Positions 7,821-17,000 of a stretch of 38,682 nt of DNA are shown here, in pieces; within the stretch, counting starts at the first letter, position 1, and the number at the start of each line of letters is the position of its first letter. The translations under genes were made by a program, and so were the position numbers. The DNA comes from JBBDMU01 sp040905685. Its GTDB lineage: Bacteria > Bacteroidota > Rhodothermia > Balneolales > Natronogracilivirgulaceae. Where the stretch lies: NCBI GenBank assembly GCA_040905685.1, contig JBBDRB010000048.1, positions 1-38,682 on the forward strand, read 5' to 3'. The notes under the pieces were generated by a model, which was given only the letters and a program-made list of their open reading frames with translations, made no database searches and was not told where the DNA came from.

Positions 7821-9329
7821 TTAATTCCGGTAGCCGGCCAACAGGTTCACGATTTGCTCATGGAGCCGGTCAATCCGGCTGGTGGAGACCGTATAATGAT
7901 TGCTCATTATGGAAAATGCAAGGGGGGTACCGTTAAAGCTGTTTACGTAACCGCTTAAACTGCGGACGTTGGATACATATCCGGATTTGGCCCGGGTATT
8001 ATTATATGAATACCCAACAAGAAATCGGTGCTCAAGGGTACCGTCTACCCCGGCAATGGGAAACGAATTGATAAAGGCGTCACGTATATCTTCCCGTGGG
8101 TGATTCCACATATAGGAGAGCAGGGCGGTGGTCACTTCAGGGGTGACTATATTCTTTCTGGACAGGCCGGATCCATCAACCAGTTGCACCCGGGACGTAT
8201 CAAGACCGGCATGCGAAAGAAAATTCTTCTGGACTTCCAGTCCGCCCTGGTAAGAACCCTGGACAGGACGATCGTCTTTGGAGCCTAGCAATCCAATGGT
8301 TTTAAGAAGCTGCTCGGCAAAGAGGTTTTGGCTGTCTTTATTGGTGGTGAAGATGATTTCCTTCAGCGGTTCCGAATAATAACTGGTTATGTGTGTGGTC
8401 CGGTTTTCATAATCGGGTTTGACCGGGACCCGGGCGATGTCACGGATGCCCCCCGTAACGGAGATACCTTCCCGGATCAGCGTTTTTTTTAATTCATGGA
8501 CGAAAAATAAGGTGGGATTATGAACGGAAAGTGACGTTTCCACCGTATCGCCCGGCAAAACCAGGCTGGTGATATGAATATCGTTGGTCCCTTCAAACCG
8601 CTGATACTCCTCTTTATCGGTGGAATCGGGATGGATGGTGATCGTATTGTTTATGATGTTCACGTAATCCGTTTCAAACGGGAACAGGATCTCGGCGGGT
8701 TGGCCCGGTCTGGTTCCGATAATTTTGACCTCAACGCTATTTTCATTAAAGGAAAGACCACTTAACTGGGCAGCATACCAATAACTCAGGTTCTCCCAGG
8801 ACCATCCCAGACCCAGGGGCGTGTCGTCGAATATATCATCGTCTCCTATAATGTCTCCTTCAATGCGCGAGATGCCCGCATCTTTGATCGCAGCGGCCCA
8901 CTGCCTGAACATCCATGCCGGGTCATCATCGTGATAGCGCCCGCCAATAGTGGGGTCACCTGACCCGCGTACAACCAAAGCCCCATAGAGCACGCTGTCT
9001 TCAATGACCCCTTCATAAAACAGATCGGTCTGATATCTGAAATCAGGACCCAGCAGTTCAAGAGCTGTGGCCGTGGTATATAACTTGGTGTTAGATGCCG
9101 GCATAAAGCTTTTTCCGGAATTTTGCTGGAAAAGCGTGGTTCCGTTCTTCAGATCTTTAACGTGGATACCCAAAAAAGCATTTTCAAAGGCTTCGTTTTC
9201 CAGTATACCGGCAATTTCCCGAACCAAATCAGCCCTTGATTCCGGTTGCATGGGCTGGGTTGCGGCCATGCAGGGAAACAAAACGACAAGGATGGCTAAA
9301 AGACAGTAGCGATGGATTAAAATGAACAT
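7821..9329 (-). CDS. dacB: D-alanyl-D-alanine carboxypeptidase/endopeptidase (PBP4, S13)
   Basis: Periplasmic penicillin-binding enzyme that trims or cleaves D-Ala cross-links in peptidoglycan. With the ATG at 9329 it has 502 residues and begins MFILIHRYCLLAILVVL, a signal peptide cleaved near AATQ. An upstream in-frame ATG at 9362 would add 11 residues; no SD favours either. The active-site SxxK is SNTK at 79-82, followed by the family's large insertion. DGSGLSRKN and AKSGYVSNVRSLSGYV match the second and third S13 motifs (KTG read as KSG). It is transcribed divergently from the LolC/E-like gene. Confidence 0.92.
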   Translation of the reverse strand: MFILIHRYCLLAILVVLFPCMAATQPMQPESRADLVREIAGILENEAFENAFLGIHVKDLKNGTTLFQQNSGKSFMPASNTKLYTTATALELLGPDFRYQTDLFYEGVIEDSVLYGALVVRGSGDPTIGGRYHDDDPAWMFRQWAAAIKDAGISRIEGDIIGDDDIFDDTPLGLGWSWENLSYWYAAQLSGLSFNENSVEVKIIGTRPGQPAEILFPFETDYVNIINNTITIHPDSTDKEEYQRFEGTNDIHITSLVLPGDTVETSLSVHNPTLFFVHELKKTLIREGISVTGGIRDIARVPVKPDYENRTTHITSYYSEPLKEIIFTTNKDSQNLFAEQLLKTIGLLGSKDDRPVQGSYQGGLEVQKNFLSHAGLDTSRVQLVDGSGLSRKNIVTPEVTTALLSYMWNHPREDIRDAFINSFPIAGVDGTLEHRFLVGYSYNNTRAKSGYVSNVRSLSGYVNSFNGTPLAFSIMSNHYTVSTSRIDRLHEQIVNLLAGYRN

Positions 9330-9506
9330 AGAAGTGATGGAAGGAGTGGTGATACAATACATTAGAATATGCTTAAGCTACTATTTATTCGCTGGTTATC
9401 AAAATGATTTGTCCTGTTAAATCAATAAGACTAATTTTTTACCTGCATCTGCGTTTTCCCTATCTTAAAGGAAAGATTAGCCCTTCGTGAACTTTTATAG
9501 TTCAGT

Positions 9507-10757
9507 GTGTTCAAATCCTGTTTTGTGAAAGCTACAAGTTTAATAGCCCGGCGCTACCTTACATCAAAAAAACATATTTCGCTGATATCCACGCTGACGA
9601 TCATCAGCGTTAGCGGAGTTACGCTCGGAACGGCCTTGCTGATCATTGTTCTCTCCGTATTTAACGGTTTTTTTGATGTGGTAAAATCACTGCTTCTGGC
9701 ACATGATCCCGATATCCGGATTGAATCAACCAGTGGACGTGCTTTTCATATCTCTGAAGAGGATTTTGATGGTTTACGGGAGATACCGGAAATAATTGAT
9801 TTATCCCGGTACGTGGAAGGGAAAACCCTTATCAGTTACCGTGGTGAACGCCATAGCGTGGTCAATGTGAAAGGTGTGGAAAGCCGCCCTTTCCGGCAGC
9901 TGGCGAATCTGGATGAAACGATAACAGACGGCTTTATTGACTTCGATGTAGAGAACCAAAAACCAGGTATTCTTATAGGGCGGGAGTTAGCCTTTGACCT
10001 CGGTCTCGAAGTCGGTCAGGAGGTTGTGTTAATGAGTGCAGCCGGCATGCAAAAGGCCCTGACCCAGTTTTCGGGTCCTCGTGCTTTCGTATTTGATATT
10101 CGCGGCATATATCATATGAAGCAAATAACCGAAAGTTCGGTTATTTTTCTGGACCTGGCAGCCGGACAGCGGCTGTTTAATAACCGGGGCACCATCACGG
10201 GGATCGATATCAACCTGGAAGATCATCAGCAGGCCGACCGGATTAAGGAACAGCTGACAGCCATCCTTGGTGATGGTTTTAATATCAGGACCTGGTATGA
10301 CTTGCAGAGGCCTTTATACGATGTCATGAACCTTGAAAAGTGGGGTGCCTACCTGATCCTGATGATTATCATTTTGGTGGCCATACTGAACATCATCGGC
10401 TCCCTCACCATGATCGTGATTCAGAAAACCCGGGATATCGGAATTTTGCGCTCCTACGGCTTTAAGAAAACGGATATCCGGAATATCTTCCTTAAACAAG
10501 GATCTATTATCGGACTTACGGGGTGCGTTCTGGGGGGCTCTTTGGGATTGTTGTTAAGCTGGCTGCAAAAAACCTATGGATTGGTTGAGCTGGCCGGTGC
10601 CGAATCGTTCATCATCACGGCCTACCCGGTCAGCATCATATGGACGGATGTTCTGCTGATCCTGTCCGGCAGTTTGATATTATGTGTTATAGCCAGTATT
10701 TATCCCGCATCCCGGGCATCCAAAATTGAGTCGGCCGAAGCCGTCCGTTACGAATAG
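9507..10757 (+). CDS. LolC/LolE-type ABC transporter permease
   Basis: Inner-membrane permease of the lipoprotein-release (LolCDE) family, 416 residues. ARRYLTSKKHISLISTLTII at 14-33 and the first membrane helix (to about 50) are typical. A periplasmic MacB-like domain spans about 60-270, and the FtsX core has three C-terminal helices (around 275-300, 320-345 and 375-400). The motifs TRDIGILRSYGFKK and YPASRASKIESAEAVRYE match LolC/E. The start is uncertain: GTG at 9507 or GTG at 9525 both precede the conserved ARRYL with no SD. No LolD ATPase lies nearby, so it must pair with one elsewhere. It is followed 23 bp later by the pseudouridine synthase gene. Confidence 0.88.
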   Translation: MFKSCFVKATSLIARRYLTSKKHISLISTLTIISVSGVTLGTALLIIVLSVFNGFFDVVKSLLLAHDPDIRIESTSGRAFHISEEDFDGLREIPEIIDLSRYVEGKTLISYRGERHSVVNVKGVESRPFRQLANLDETITDGFIDFDVENQKPGILIGRELAFDLGLEVGQEVVLMSAAGMQKALTQFSGPRAFVFDIRGIYHMKQITESSVIFLDLAAGQRLFNNRGTITGIDINLEDHQQADRIKEQLTAILGDGFNIRTWYDLQRPLYDVMNLEKWGAYLILMIIILVAILNIIGSLTMIVIQKTRDIGILRSYGFKKTDIRNIFLKQGSIIGLTGCVLGGSLGLLLSWLQKTYGLVELAGAESFIITAYPVSIIWTDVLLILSGSLILCVIASIYPASRASKIESAEAVRYE

Positions 10758-10780
10758 AATTTGCATAATGACAGCCTATC

Positions 10781-11506
10781 ATGAGTAAGAAAAAACAATA
10801 CCACAGGCCTCAACGAAAATTCTGGTATAAAATCGTGCACCAGGACCGCGATCTGATCGTGGTCGACAAGCCTGCGGGCTTGCTGACGGTGCCGATCCCC
10901 CGGATTAAAAGTATTAATTTGCTGGACATGCTTAACCGGGACTGTTCGGGGGGCGGGAATATTGAGATCCAAACCGTACATCGCATTGACCGGTATACTT
11001 CCGGACTGGTGGTTTTTGCTAAAAATAAAGCCACGCATTACGATCTGGTTAAACAGTTCAAGGCACGGACACCGGAGCGTATTTACCTTGCCCTGGTTCG
11101 GGGCAAGATGCAGCCGGAAACGGGGGTACTGGAACATTCGATGAAGCGAATTGATCAGGGGTTCCGTAATATCATTGTCCCGGAAAAAGATCCCACCGGA
11201 TCACCGGCCCGCATGGAGTATAAAGTTATGGAGCAGTATGCCGATACCTGTCTGGTCAGGATCAGGCTGGACAGCGGGTTGAAAAACCAGATACGCGTAC
11301 AGTTTGCCGAAGTCGGAAATCCCATGGTCGGCGACCGTCACTACGCCAGGAAAGAAATGGATGAACCTCTGATAGACCGTCAGGCTTTGCATGCCGCTGA
11401 ACTGGGTTTTGTGCATCCTGCAAAAGGCAGTCCGGTTTTGTACAAAGCAAAAATGCCGGATGATATGAAGGAGCTCGTAAAATTCTATAAGGCAAAAACC
11501 GGTTAG
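10781..11506 (+). CDS. RluA-family RNA pseudouridine synthase
   Basis: Converts uridine to pseudouridine in rRNA or tRNA. The 241-residue protein shows the family signature HRIDRYTSGLVVFAK, with Asp70 as the catalytic nucleophile. DLIVVDKPAGLLTVP lies upstream, and the NQIRVQFAEVGNPMVGDRHY block that closes the catalytic domain lies downstream. There is no S4 RNA-binding domain at the N terminus, so it resembles the short RluA/TruC-like members. Its exact target base cannot be told. It probably shares a transcript with the upstream permease. Confidence 0.92.
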   Translation: MSKKKQYHRPQRKFWYKIVHQDRDLIVVDKPAGLLTVPIPRIKSINLLDMLNRDCSGGGNIEIQTVHRIDRYTSGLVVFAKNKATHYDLVKQFKARTPERIYLALVRGKMQPETGVLEHSMKRIDQGFRNIIVPEKDPTGSPARMEYKVMEQYADTCLVRIRLDSGLKNQIRVQFAEVGNPMVGDRHYARKEMDEPLIDRQALHAAELGFVHPAKGSPVLYKAKMPDDMKELVKFYKAKTG

Positions 11507-11522
11507 GCCAATGGGTCTAACG

Positions 11523-13736
11523 TTACCGGATGACCTCGGGACGGCCATTTTTACCGGGGCGGAGGTTGCCGGCGGCAATGTCTTTGGCATTGGGGATCGT
11601 AAAGCTGCCCTGATCGTATTTTTCCAGAAACGTACTGAACCGGGAAAGCTCCTTAAGTTTTTCTTTTTCCAGAGGCCGGAGGCTCTGGTTTTCCAGGAAT
11701 GAATTCAGGTGCTTACCGGTTTCAGGATCATCATTCAGCAGGGCATATTCAATGGACTGGAGAAAAATATCGAAAAAAGATGCATCATAGGGCTTCTCTG
11801 CAAGGAGGCGGATGAACTCAAGTATGTCATCTCTGTTGTTCTGCCTTAGCATTTTCTGCATGGTATAGAAGCGATTGTTATTGCCCATGGCCTCGAAGTC
11901 CTCTCGGGTAATTTCTGAAGTCCGGTACAGTCCGTCTACAAGCTGATGCCAGTTGCGGCTGTCGCTGCGCCTTTGCAGCATGGCCCGGAATTCGGAGCTG
12001 GTTCGCCCGTTTATGGTTGTTTCAAATTGATCCAGATAACTCTTTGCTTCGCTGGGGATTCCATTTAGCATGGCAAAATCGGCCTGCTTGATCAGATAAA
12101 AGGGATTATGGGGATGATGATCAGGGACCACGTCCCACATGGTTTTATTATTGCTGAAATTCATTGTGGCCCAGAACCTCCAGGCATTATAATTATCAGG
12201 ATTAAGCTGCAAAAGGCCTTCAAGTTCATGAAGGGCTGCCGCTGTATCGGCCTCGGCCATATAATATAAATACCGGTCGGTTAAACGATGTTCAGGGCTG
12301 ACCGATCTGGGGCAATCCGCTTCGAAAATGGAAGGAGTCGCAAACAATTGTTCTCCGGCTTCCTGTTCCCTCATATCAAACTCAACCGTGGCGATATATT
12401 GGTGCCAGCCTTTAACAATGGAATCGAGAGGCTGTGGATAGGCCTGTTCAATACCGGCACTTTGATAGGCTTTCTTGAAATACTCTACGGGATGTTCCCG
12501 GAGCAAATAGCCTACTAGTGAACCGGCCGTTGTATAGTTGACCGCACCGCGGCCGGTGTAAAATCCAGTGGGTGATAAAAGGCTGCGCACTTCCCCGGCC
12601 GTTAACAGGTCCCGGTTAGCGGCCACGGTCTGGTCGGCCGTTGTTATCTGACGGCTTGCCGGAGCCAGCGCCACGGCAAGCCCTTCGACCAGCCCGATGC
12701 TCCAGCTTGCCTTGATTACGGCATTGCCAAATTGCTTGGCCATCACGTGAACCAGCTCGTGGCGCAGGGTCCGTTCAATAGCATTTTTTCCTACATGAAG
12801 CTGATCTACGGAACTCCAAACCGGAACGTAGCTTACATTTTTGGCTCCTACCAGTTTTTTCATTTGCCAGGGGTGGCCGTATAGGTAGCTTTCAATTTTA
12901 TTGTCCGGTGAGGGAAGATCAACTTCCAGGGTTTCCGCTATTTCTTTCAGGTGGAACTCATGCAAAGCTGCATTTTTGCGCAAATCATAATCGGTGAAAT
13001 GATGCTTCGAGTAATAGATGTGGAAATGTTCGGTTTCATAAAATCCGCCAAGTTCAGCCTGCAGGTATTCTCTCGGAGAAGCGATGCCTGCCTGGGAGAG
13101 TTGGCTATAGCTTAACATGAGACTGACGGTGAATAAAGCAACACCGTATCTGGAATAGCTGTTTTCCCAGAACGTCGGCGCCAGCCATAGCAAGCTGGCC
13201 CAGGTAAATGTGATGGCCCGGAAAAACAGCTCCGAGGCGGTAAATTCAATCTCTACATCGTAGATGGTTCCCGGCCAGCCGCCCCAAACATGATTATGGA
13301 AATAGACCTGAGGCAAGTGATAGATCTCGATCAGCCAGATGCCGACGGCTATGGCCACCAACGTTAATATGCTGTACAGAACCGGCTTGTTAAACCCTGT
13401 ATTACGGAAATATCTTCCCATGGCATATCCGAAATACACGCTTACCGAAGGGTAAAAAACCCAAAATCCCAGTCCACTGATGGTAAAACAGCCATTGGCC
13501 ATATTGGAAACCAGAATAGGCAGGGCGGCCGTGTAGATCACCGACATCACGTAGCCCAGTCCACGCCAGTCACCCGGACTATTACGGGTAGCGGCAAAAA
13601 CCGCTCCATAAAAGGCGCCCACCAGGGCTGCGGGGACAGCCGATTCGATATGAAAATCCCGCAGAAGTGGAACAGACAACGCCAAAAGCCCTGCCAGCAA
13701 GGCTATGAGATATGGTAAAAGACGTTTGTCAGGCAT
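11523..13736 (-). CDS. Polytopic membrane protein with a gluzincin-like metallopeptidase domain
   Basis: This 737-residue protein has two parts. Residues 1-215 contain about six hydrophobic segments. Residues 230-420 contain HELVH at 326-330, with an acidic residue Glu351 in GLVEGLA 21 positions later, the HExxH...E spacing of gluzincin (peptidase_MA) zinc proteases. Residues 500-720 are helical and TPR-like (ALHELEGLLQLNPDNYNAWR). The membrane part is unlike known M1 proteins and I do not recognise a named family. A membrane-anchored protease with its catalytic domain outside is the simplest reading; the substrate is unknown. It stands alone, divergent from the TIGR01777 gene and convergent with the pseudouridine synthase. 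Confidence 0.65.
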   Translation of the reverse strand: MPDKRLLPYLIALLAGLLALSVPLLRDFHIESAVPAALVGAFYGAVFAATRNSPGDWRGLGYVMSVIYTAALPILVSNMANGCFTISGLGFWVFYPSVSVYFGYAMGRYFRNTGFNKPVLYSILTLVAIAVGIWLIEIYHLPQVYFHNHVWGGWPGTIYDVEIEFTASELFFRAITFTWASLLWLAPTFWENSYSRYGVALFTVSLMLSYSQLSQAGIASPREYLQAELGGFYETEHFHIYYSKHHFTDYDLRKNAALHEFHLKEIAETLEVDLPSPDNKIESYLYGHPWQMKKLVGAKNVSYVPVWSSVDQLHVGKNAIERTLRHELVHVMAKQFGNAVIKASWSIGLVEGLAVALAPASRQITTADQTVAANRDLLTAGEVRSLLSPTGFYTGRGAVNYTTAGSLVGYLLREHPVEYFKKAYQSAGIEQAYPQPLDSIVKGWHQYIATVEFDMREQEAGEQLFATPSIFEADCPRSVSPEHRLTDRYLYYMAEADTAAALHELEGLLQLNPDNYNAWRFWATMNFSNNKTMWDVVPDHHPHNPFYLIKQADFAMLNGIPSEAKSYLDQFETTINGRTSSEFRAMLQRRSDSRNWHQLVDGLYRTSEITREDFEAMGNNNRFYTMQKMLRQNNRDDILEFIRLLAEKPYDASFFDIFLQSIEYALLNDDPETGKHLNSFLENQSLRPLEKEKLKELSRFSTFLEKYDQGSFTIPNAKDIAAGNLRPGKNGRPEVIR

Positions 13737-13907
13737 TAATTTTTTGAAGGTATGGATTTCCTTTTATCTCTCAACGGGTTTTGCCGTAGTAATCGTTTGC
13801 AATAAGAACAATTTAGTAAGCTTTTCGATAAGCAAAAATTATAGGCTTGCAACCTTTGATGATAGAGTCCTATTTTAACCTGTAACATTTCTTTAAAGAA
13901 AACCAAT

Positions 13908-14810
13908 ATGAAGATAGTGGTAACCGGGGGAACCGGTTTTATTGGGACCCATCTTTGCAACAGACTGGAACAGATGGGCCATGATCTGATTATCCTCACA
14001 AGGAGTCCGCATAAATACAGGGACCGAATAAACCCTAAGCGTAGTTACCGTTCGGTTGATAATGAGACAGAGCGTTCGGTGGCTGAATGTGGCGCTGTCG
14101 TCAATATGGCCGGTGAAAGCCTGATCATGAGACGCTGGACCCCGCACGTGAAGAAACGTCTGATGGACAGCCGTACACGCATTACAGCCGGTCTGGTGGA
14201 TGCCATAGGTAAGGCCGGCATCAAACCTGAGGTTCTGGTTTCGGTGTCGGGTTCAAGTTATTATGGTTCAAGAGCGGAGGATATTCTAACGGAAAGCGAA
14301 CCTGCGGGAGAAGGATACGCTGCGGAAATCACCAGGAGGTGGGAAGAGGAATCCCGCAAAGCGGAGCAGTTCGGCGTACGGGTTGTTAACCCACGGCTGG
14401 GCATCGTACTGGAAACCGACGGCGGGGCGCTGGGTAAGATGCTTCCCCCGTTCAGGCTTGGCATGGGCGGGCCGCTGGGAAGCGGCAAACAATACCTGCC
14501 CTGGATCCATATGCGGGATCTGTGTAACTCCATATTATTCGCCCTTGAAGACAAAAAAATGACGGGAGCCTATAATGCGGTTTCCCCCGGTACGGTTACC
14601 ATGGAGCAATTTACCGCTACCCTGGGGAAAGTCCTTAACCGGCCGGCCCTTTTCAGGGTCCCGGAATGGGCTTTGAAGCTGGTTTTCGGTGACGGGGTGG
14701 AGGTTATGCTGGCCAGCCTCAGACTGGAGCCGAAGAACCTGCATGATTCCGGTTTTCAATTTGAATACCCTGATCTGGAGGAGACCTTTCGTTCACTGCT
14801 GCACGGATAG
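13908..14810 (+). CDS. TIGR01777-family NAD(P)-binding epimerase-like protein (YfcH type)
   Basis: Extended short-chain dehydrogenase-like protein of 300 residues. The nucleotide-binding loop TGGTGFIGTHLC is at 6-17. VVNMAGESL is the family's glycine-rich loop, and SGSSYYGSRAED carries the Tyr region. LPWIHMRDL and the C-terminal DUF1731 segment (VPEWALKLVFGDGVEVMLAS) follow. The reaction catalysed by the YfcH family is not established. It leads a run of genes for small envelope proteins. Confidence 0.9.
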   Translation: MKIVVTGGTGFIGTHLCNRLEQMGHDLIILTRSPHKYRDRINPKRSYRSVDNETERSVAECGAVVNMAGESLIMRRWTPHVKKRLMDSRTRITAGLVDAIGKAGIKPEVLVSVSGSSYYGSRAEDILTESEPAGEGYAAEITRRWEEESRKAEQFGVRVVNPRLGIVLETDGGALGKMLPPFRLGMGGPLGSGKQYLPWIHMRDLCNSILFALEDKKMTGAYNAVSPGTVTMEQFTATLGKVLNRPALFRVPEWALKLVFGDGVEVMLASLRLEPKNLHDSGFQFEYPDLEETFRSLLHG

Positions 14811-14873
14811 TTTGCCGTCCGCTCCAATACTCCGTGTTAAGCTTCGTTTATATTCAAAATATTATACATCATC

Positions 14874-15113
14874 ATGAAACGAAGAAAAATTAAACTTGCT
14901 TTACTGGCCTTGATCGTCATTTTTATCGGTTTCATCTTTGCAGATTCTCTGGGAGTATTCAGCGATAAAGATTACCGGGTCGTCCCCCATGGAAGCCATA
15001 ATCACTATGTACCCCTGGATCGGGACCCCGATGCGCCCCTGGATGCATTTCCGACACAAGTGCCGGCCCCCGGTGAGCGCATTACCTCATACGGGGAAGT
15101 GGTGAGGGATTAG
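14874..15113 (+). CDS. Small single-pass membrane protein, unknown function
   Basis: The 79-residue product has a basic start (MKRRKIK), one membrane helix (about 8-27) and a polar tail containing PHGSHNHYVPLDRDPDAP, rich in His, Pro and Asp. The tail should face the periplasm. The His cluster could bind metal, but that is speculation. It follows the TIGR01777 gene by 63 bp on the same strand. No family is recognised. Confidence 0.6.
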   Translation: MKRRKIKLALLALIVIFIGFIFADSLGVFSDKDYRVVPHGSHNHYVPLDRDPDAPLDAFPTQVPAPGERITSYGEVVRD

Positions 15114-15211
15114 TTAATGACACCGCCAGTTTTATTTGTACTGTCTTTTTTATAGATTGTTCACTAAACGTAATAACCCTGTATAACCTCATTAAGCTGT
15201 TTAGGAAACAA

Positions 15212-15574
15212 ATGGATAGAACAACTATTATTTTTGGTGTGATCTTAATTATCCTGGGTGTGGCTGGATATTTTATAAGCGGAATGGTAAGTGCAACGGC
15301 CTTGATCCCCGCTTTTTTTGGGGTGATTTTTGTCATTCTGGGCAGGCTGGCTGCCAGGGAAAATCTGAGAAAACACATGATGCATGCAGCGGCCGTTTTG
15401 GCCCTGGTGCTGATCTTTCCGACCATCGGTGCCATTCCCGGCCTTTTCGGCCCCGGAGCCGATATCTCCGTGATCAGCCGGTCGCTCACGGCCATAGCAT
15501 CTGTGATCTTTCTGATCCTGTGCGTCAAATCCTTCATTGACGCCAGAAAGGAAAGGGATAGTGCAACACCTTAG
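15212..15574 (+). CDS. Small polytopic membrane protein, unknown function
   Basis: 120 residues with four hydrophobic segments (about 5-26, 27-46, 58-78 and 86-106) and a charged C terminus (DARKERDS). The composition and clear ATG support a real gene. No motif or family is recognised. It sits between two other envelope-protein genes on the same strand. Confidence 0.65.
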   Translation: MDRTTIIFGVILIILGVAGYFISGMVSATALIPAFFGVIFVILGRLAARENLRKHMMHAAAVLALVLIFPTIGAIPGLFGPGADISVISRSLTAIASVIFLILCVKSFIDARKERDSATP

Positions 15575-15626
15575 ACTATCCTGAAGAAACTAACCCCTAA
15601 CCCCAAATGCTTAACCCTTCTTAACG

Positions 15627-16124
15627 ATGAGAAAAATATATTCAGTTTTACCTGTAGCGTTGTTTATTACCCTATGCTGGAGCTTCCCCCAAAAGGCTGA
15701 AGCCCAGGAAAATCAAGCTGTAAGCCAGGATAAAAATGTAGGAATTGGCGTCGCTATCGGTGATTACACCGGATTCAGCTATAAATTTCGATTTACTCCT
15801 CAATACGCTATAAACGGAGCTGTAACCGCGATAATCAGTGAAAATAATTCGCAGCTGTACGCGCACTGGGATTTTCTTATTCACCGTAGCGATTTTGTTG
15901 AAGTCGGTGACGGAGATCTCGACCTGTTCTACGGGTTCGGCTTCTTTGTCGAATTTAACGAGCTCTTTGATAACGGTTCGGGCTTAAGAGTTCCTGTTGG
16001 CATCGAATATATGCTTGAAAACCGTGAATTGGGCGTGTTCATAGAAGCAGCGCCCACAGCCCGAATTACAACGGCTTCGGAACTGAGGTTCAGGGGAGCC
16101 ATTGGATTCCGCTATTATCTGTAG
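15627..16124 (+). CDS. Predicted outer-membrane beta-barrel protein
   Basis: 165 residues with a signal peptide (MRKIYSVLPVALFITLCWS, cleaved near AEAQ). Alternating hydrophobic strands follow (NVGIGVAIGDYTGFSYKFRF, YGFGFFVEF) and the end is ...RGAIGFRYYL, an aromatic C terminus typical of outer-membrane barrels. It is short enough for a single 8-strand barrel. The function is unknown. Its last 10 bases overlap the 3' end of the convergent GDPD gene. Confidence 0.75.
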   Translation: MRKIYSVLPVALFITLCWSFPQKAEAQENQAVSQDKNVGIGVAIGDYTGFSYKFRFTPQYAINGAVTAIISENNSQLYAHWDFLIHRSDFVEVGDGDLDLFYGFGFFVEFNELFDNGSGLRVPVGIEYMLENRELGVFIEAAPTARITTASELRFRGAIGFRYYL

Positions 16125-16990
16125 CGGCTGAACCGGTCGGGATAATCGGTGATCAAACCATCAACCCCCATGTCAATAAGCTTTTCAATGTCCTCTGGAT
16201 CATTTACGGTCCAGGGGATTATTTTCATGCCGAGGCTGTGGGCCAGGGCAATCATTTCGGGATCAACCGTCGCATAATTCGGACTGTAGATGCCGGGTAT
16301 GTATCCAAGCGTATGGATGTTTTCCTGAAGATCATTATTCTGTGAAACAAGCAGAGCCTGGGTCACGGACGGATCCAGGCTTCTTAGCCGCTGTAACGTC
16401 CGCACATCGAAAGACTGAATGATTACCCTGTCCAGTACATTCAGGCTGCTGAGTTCGCCGTACACCAGTTGCATGAACTCGTCCGGCTCCGGATGAAATT
16501 TTCTGTCCCAATCAGGGCGGGATTTCGTTTCAATGGAATAGTAGACCGGTTTCAGCTTATTCTCCTTCACATATTTTTCCATTTCCAGAATGGCTTCCCG
16601 CATCAGAGGCTTGGCTACCTGCATCTTTTCCTGATCAGGATGATTCGGATTGCCATGCGACCCGCAATCAAACCGGGCTATGCTGTCGTAAGGGAGATTA
16701 TAAATGCGGTAGTCCGCTTCCGTTTCCCTGGTGATGAGGTCTCCTTCGGGTGTGGAACAGATACCTCTCCGGAACCAGGGGTCATGGGTGATGACGACCT
16801 GACCGTCCCCGGATATCAGGACATCAAACTCTATGGTTTGCACACCCAGGTCAATAGCCCTGATAAAGGAGGGGATGGTGTTTTCGGGCAGGAGTCCGGC
16901 AGCCCCACGGTGTCCCTGCAAATCGAAATGCATAGAATTCGGATTACATGCTGAGATTACAGCCATTAACAAATATATAAGAAACCGCAT
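16115..16990 (-). CDS. Glycerophosphodiester phosphodiesterase (lipoprotein)
   Basis: Hydrolyses glycerophosphodiesters to glycerol-3-phosphate plus an alcohol. The 291-residue protein has a lipoprotein signal (MRFLIYLLMAVISAC, Cys at 15), so it is probably membrane-anchored on the periplasmic side. GDPD motifs are intact: QGHRGAAGLLPENT (catalytic His and Arg), IEFDVLISGDGQVVITHDP (metal-binding Glu/Asp and second His) and the closing GVDGLITDYPDRF. It is the third gene of an apparent DUF1015-cyclophilin-GDPD operon, 10 bp after the cyclophilin. Confidence 0.93.
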   Translation of the reverse strand: MRFLIYLLMAVISACNPNSMHFDLQGHRGAAGLLPENTIPSFIRAIDLGVQTIEFDVLISGDGQVVITHDPWFRRGICSTPEGDLITRETEADYRIYNLPYDSIARFDCGSHGNPNHPDQEKMQVAKPLMREAILEMEKYVKENKLKPVYYSIETKSRPDWDRKFHPEPDEFMQLVYGELSSLNVLDRVIIQSFDVRTLQRLRSLDPSVTQALLVSQNNDLQENIHTLGYIPGIYSPNYATVDPEMIALAHSLGMKIIPWTVNDPEDIEKLIDMGVDGLITDYPDRFSRYR

Positions 16991-17000
16991 AAATAAACGA

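Noticed and set aside
15212..15537. 151-residue basic frame antisense to the small membrane protein
   Set aside because: The sense strand gives a clean four-helix membrane protein; the antisense frame is Lys/Ile-rich without a domain.
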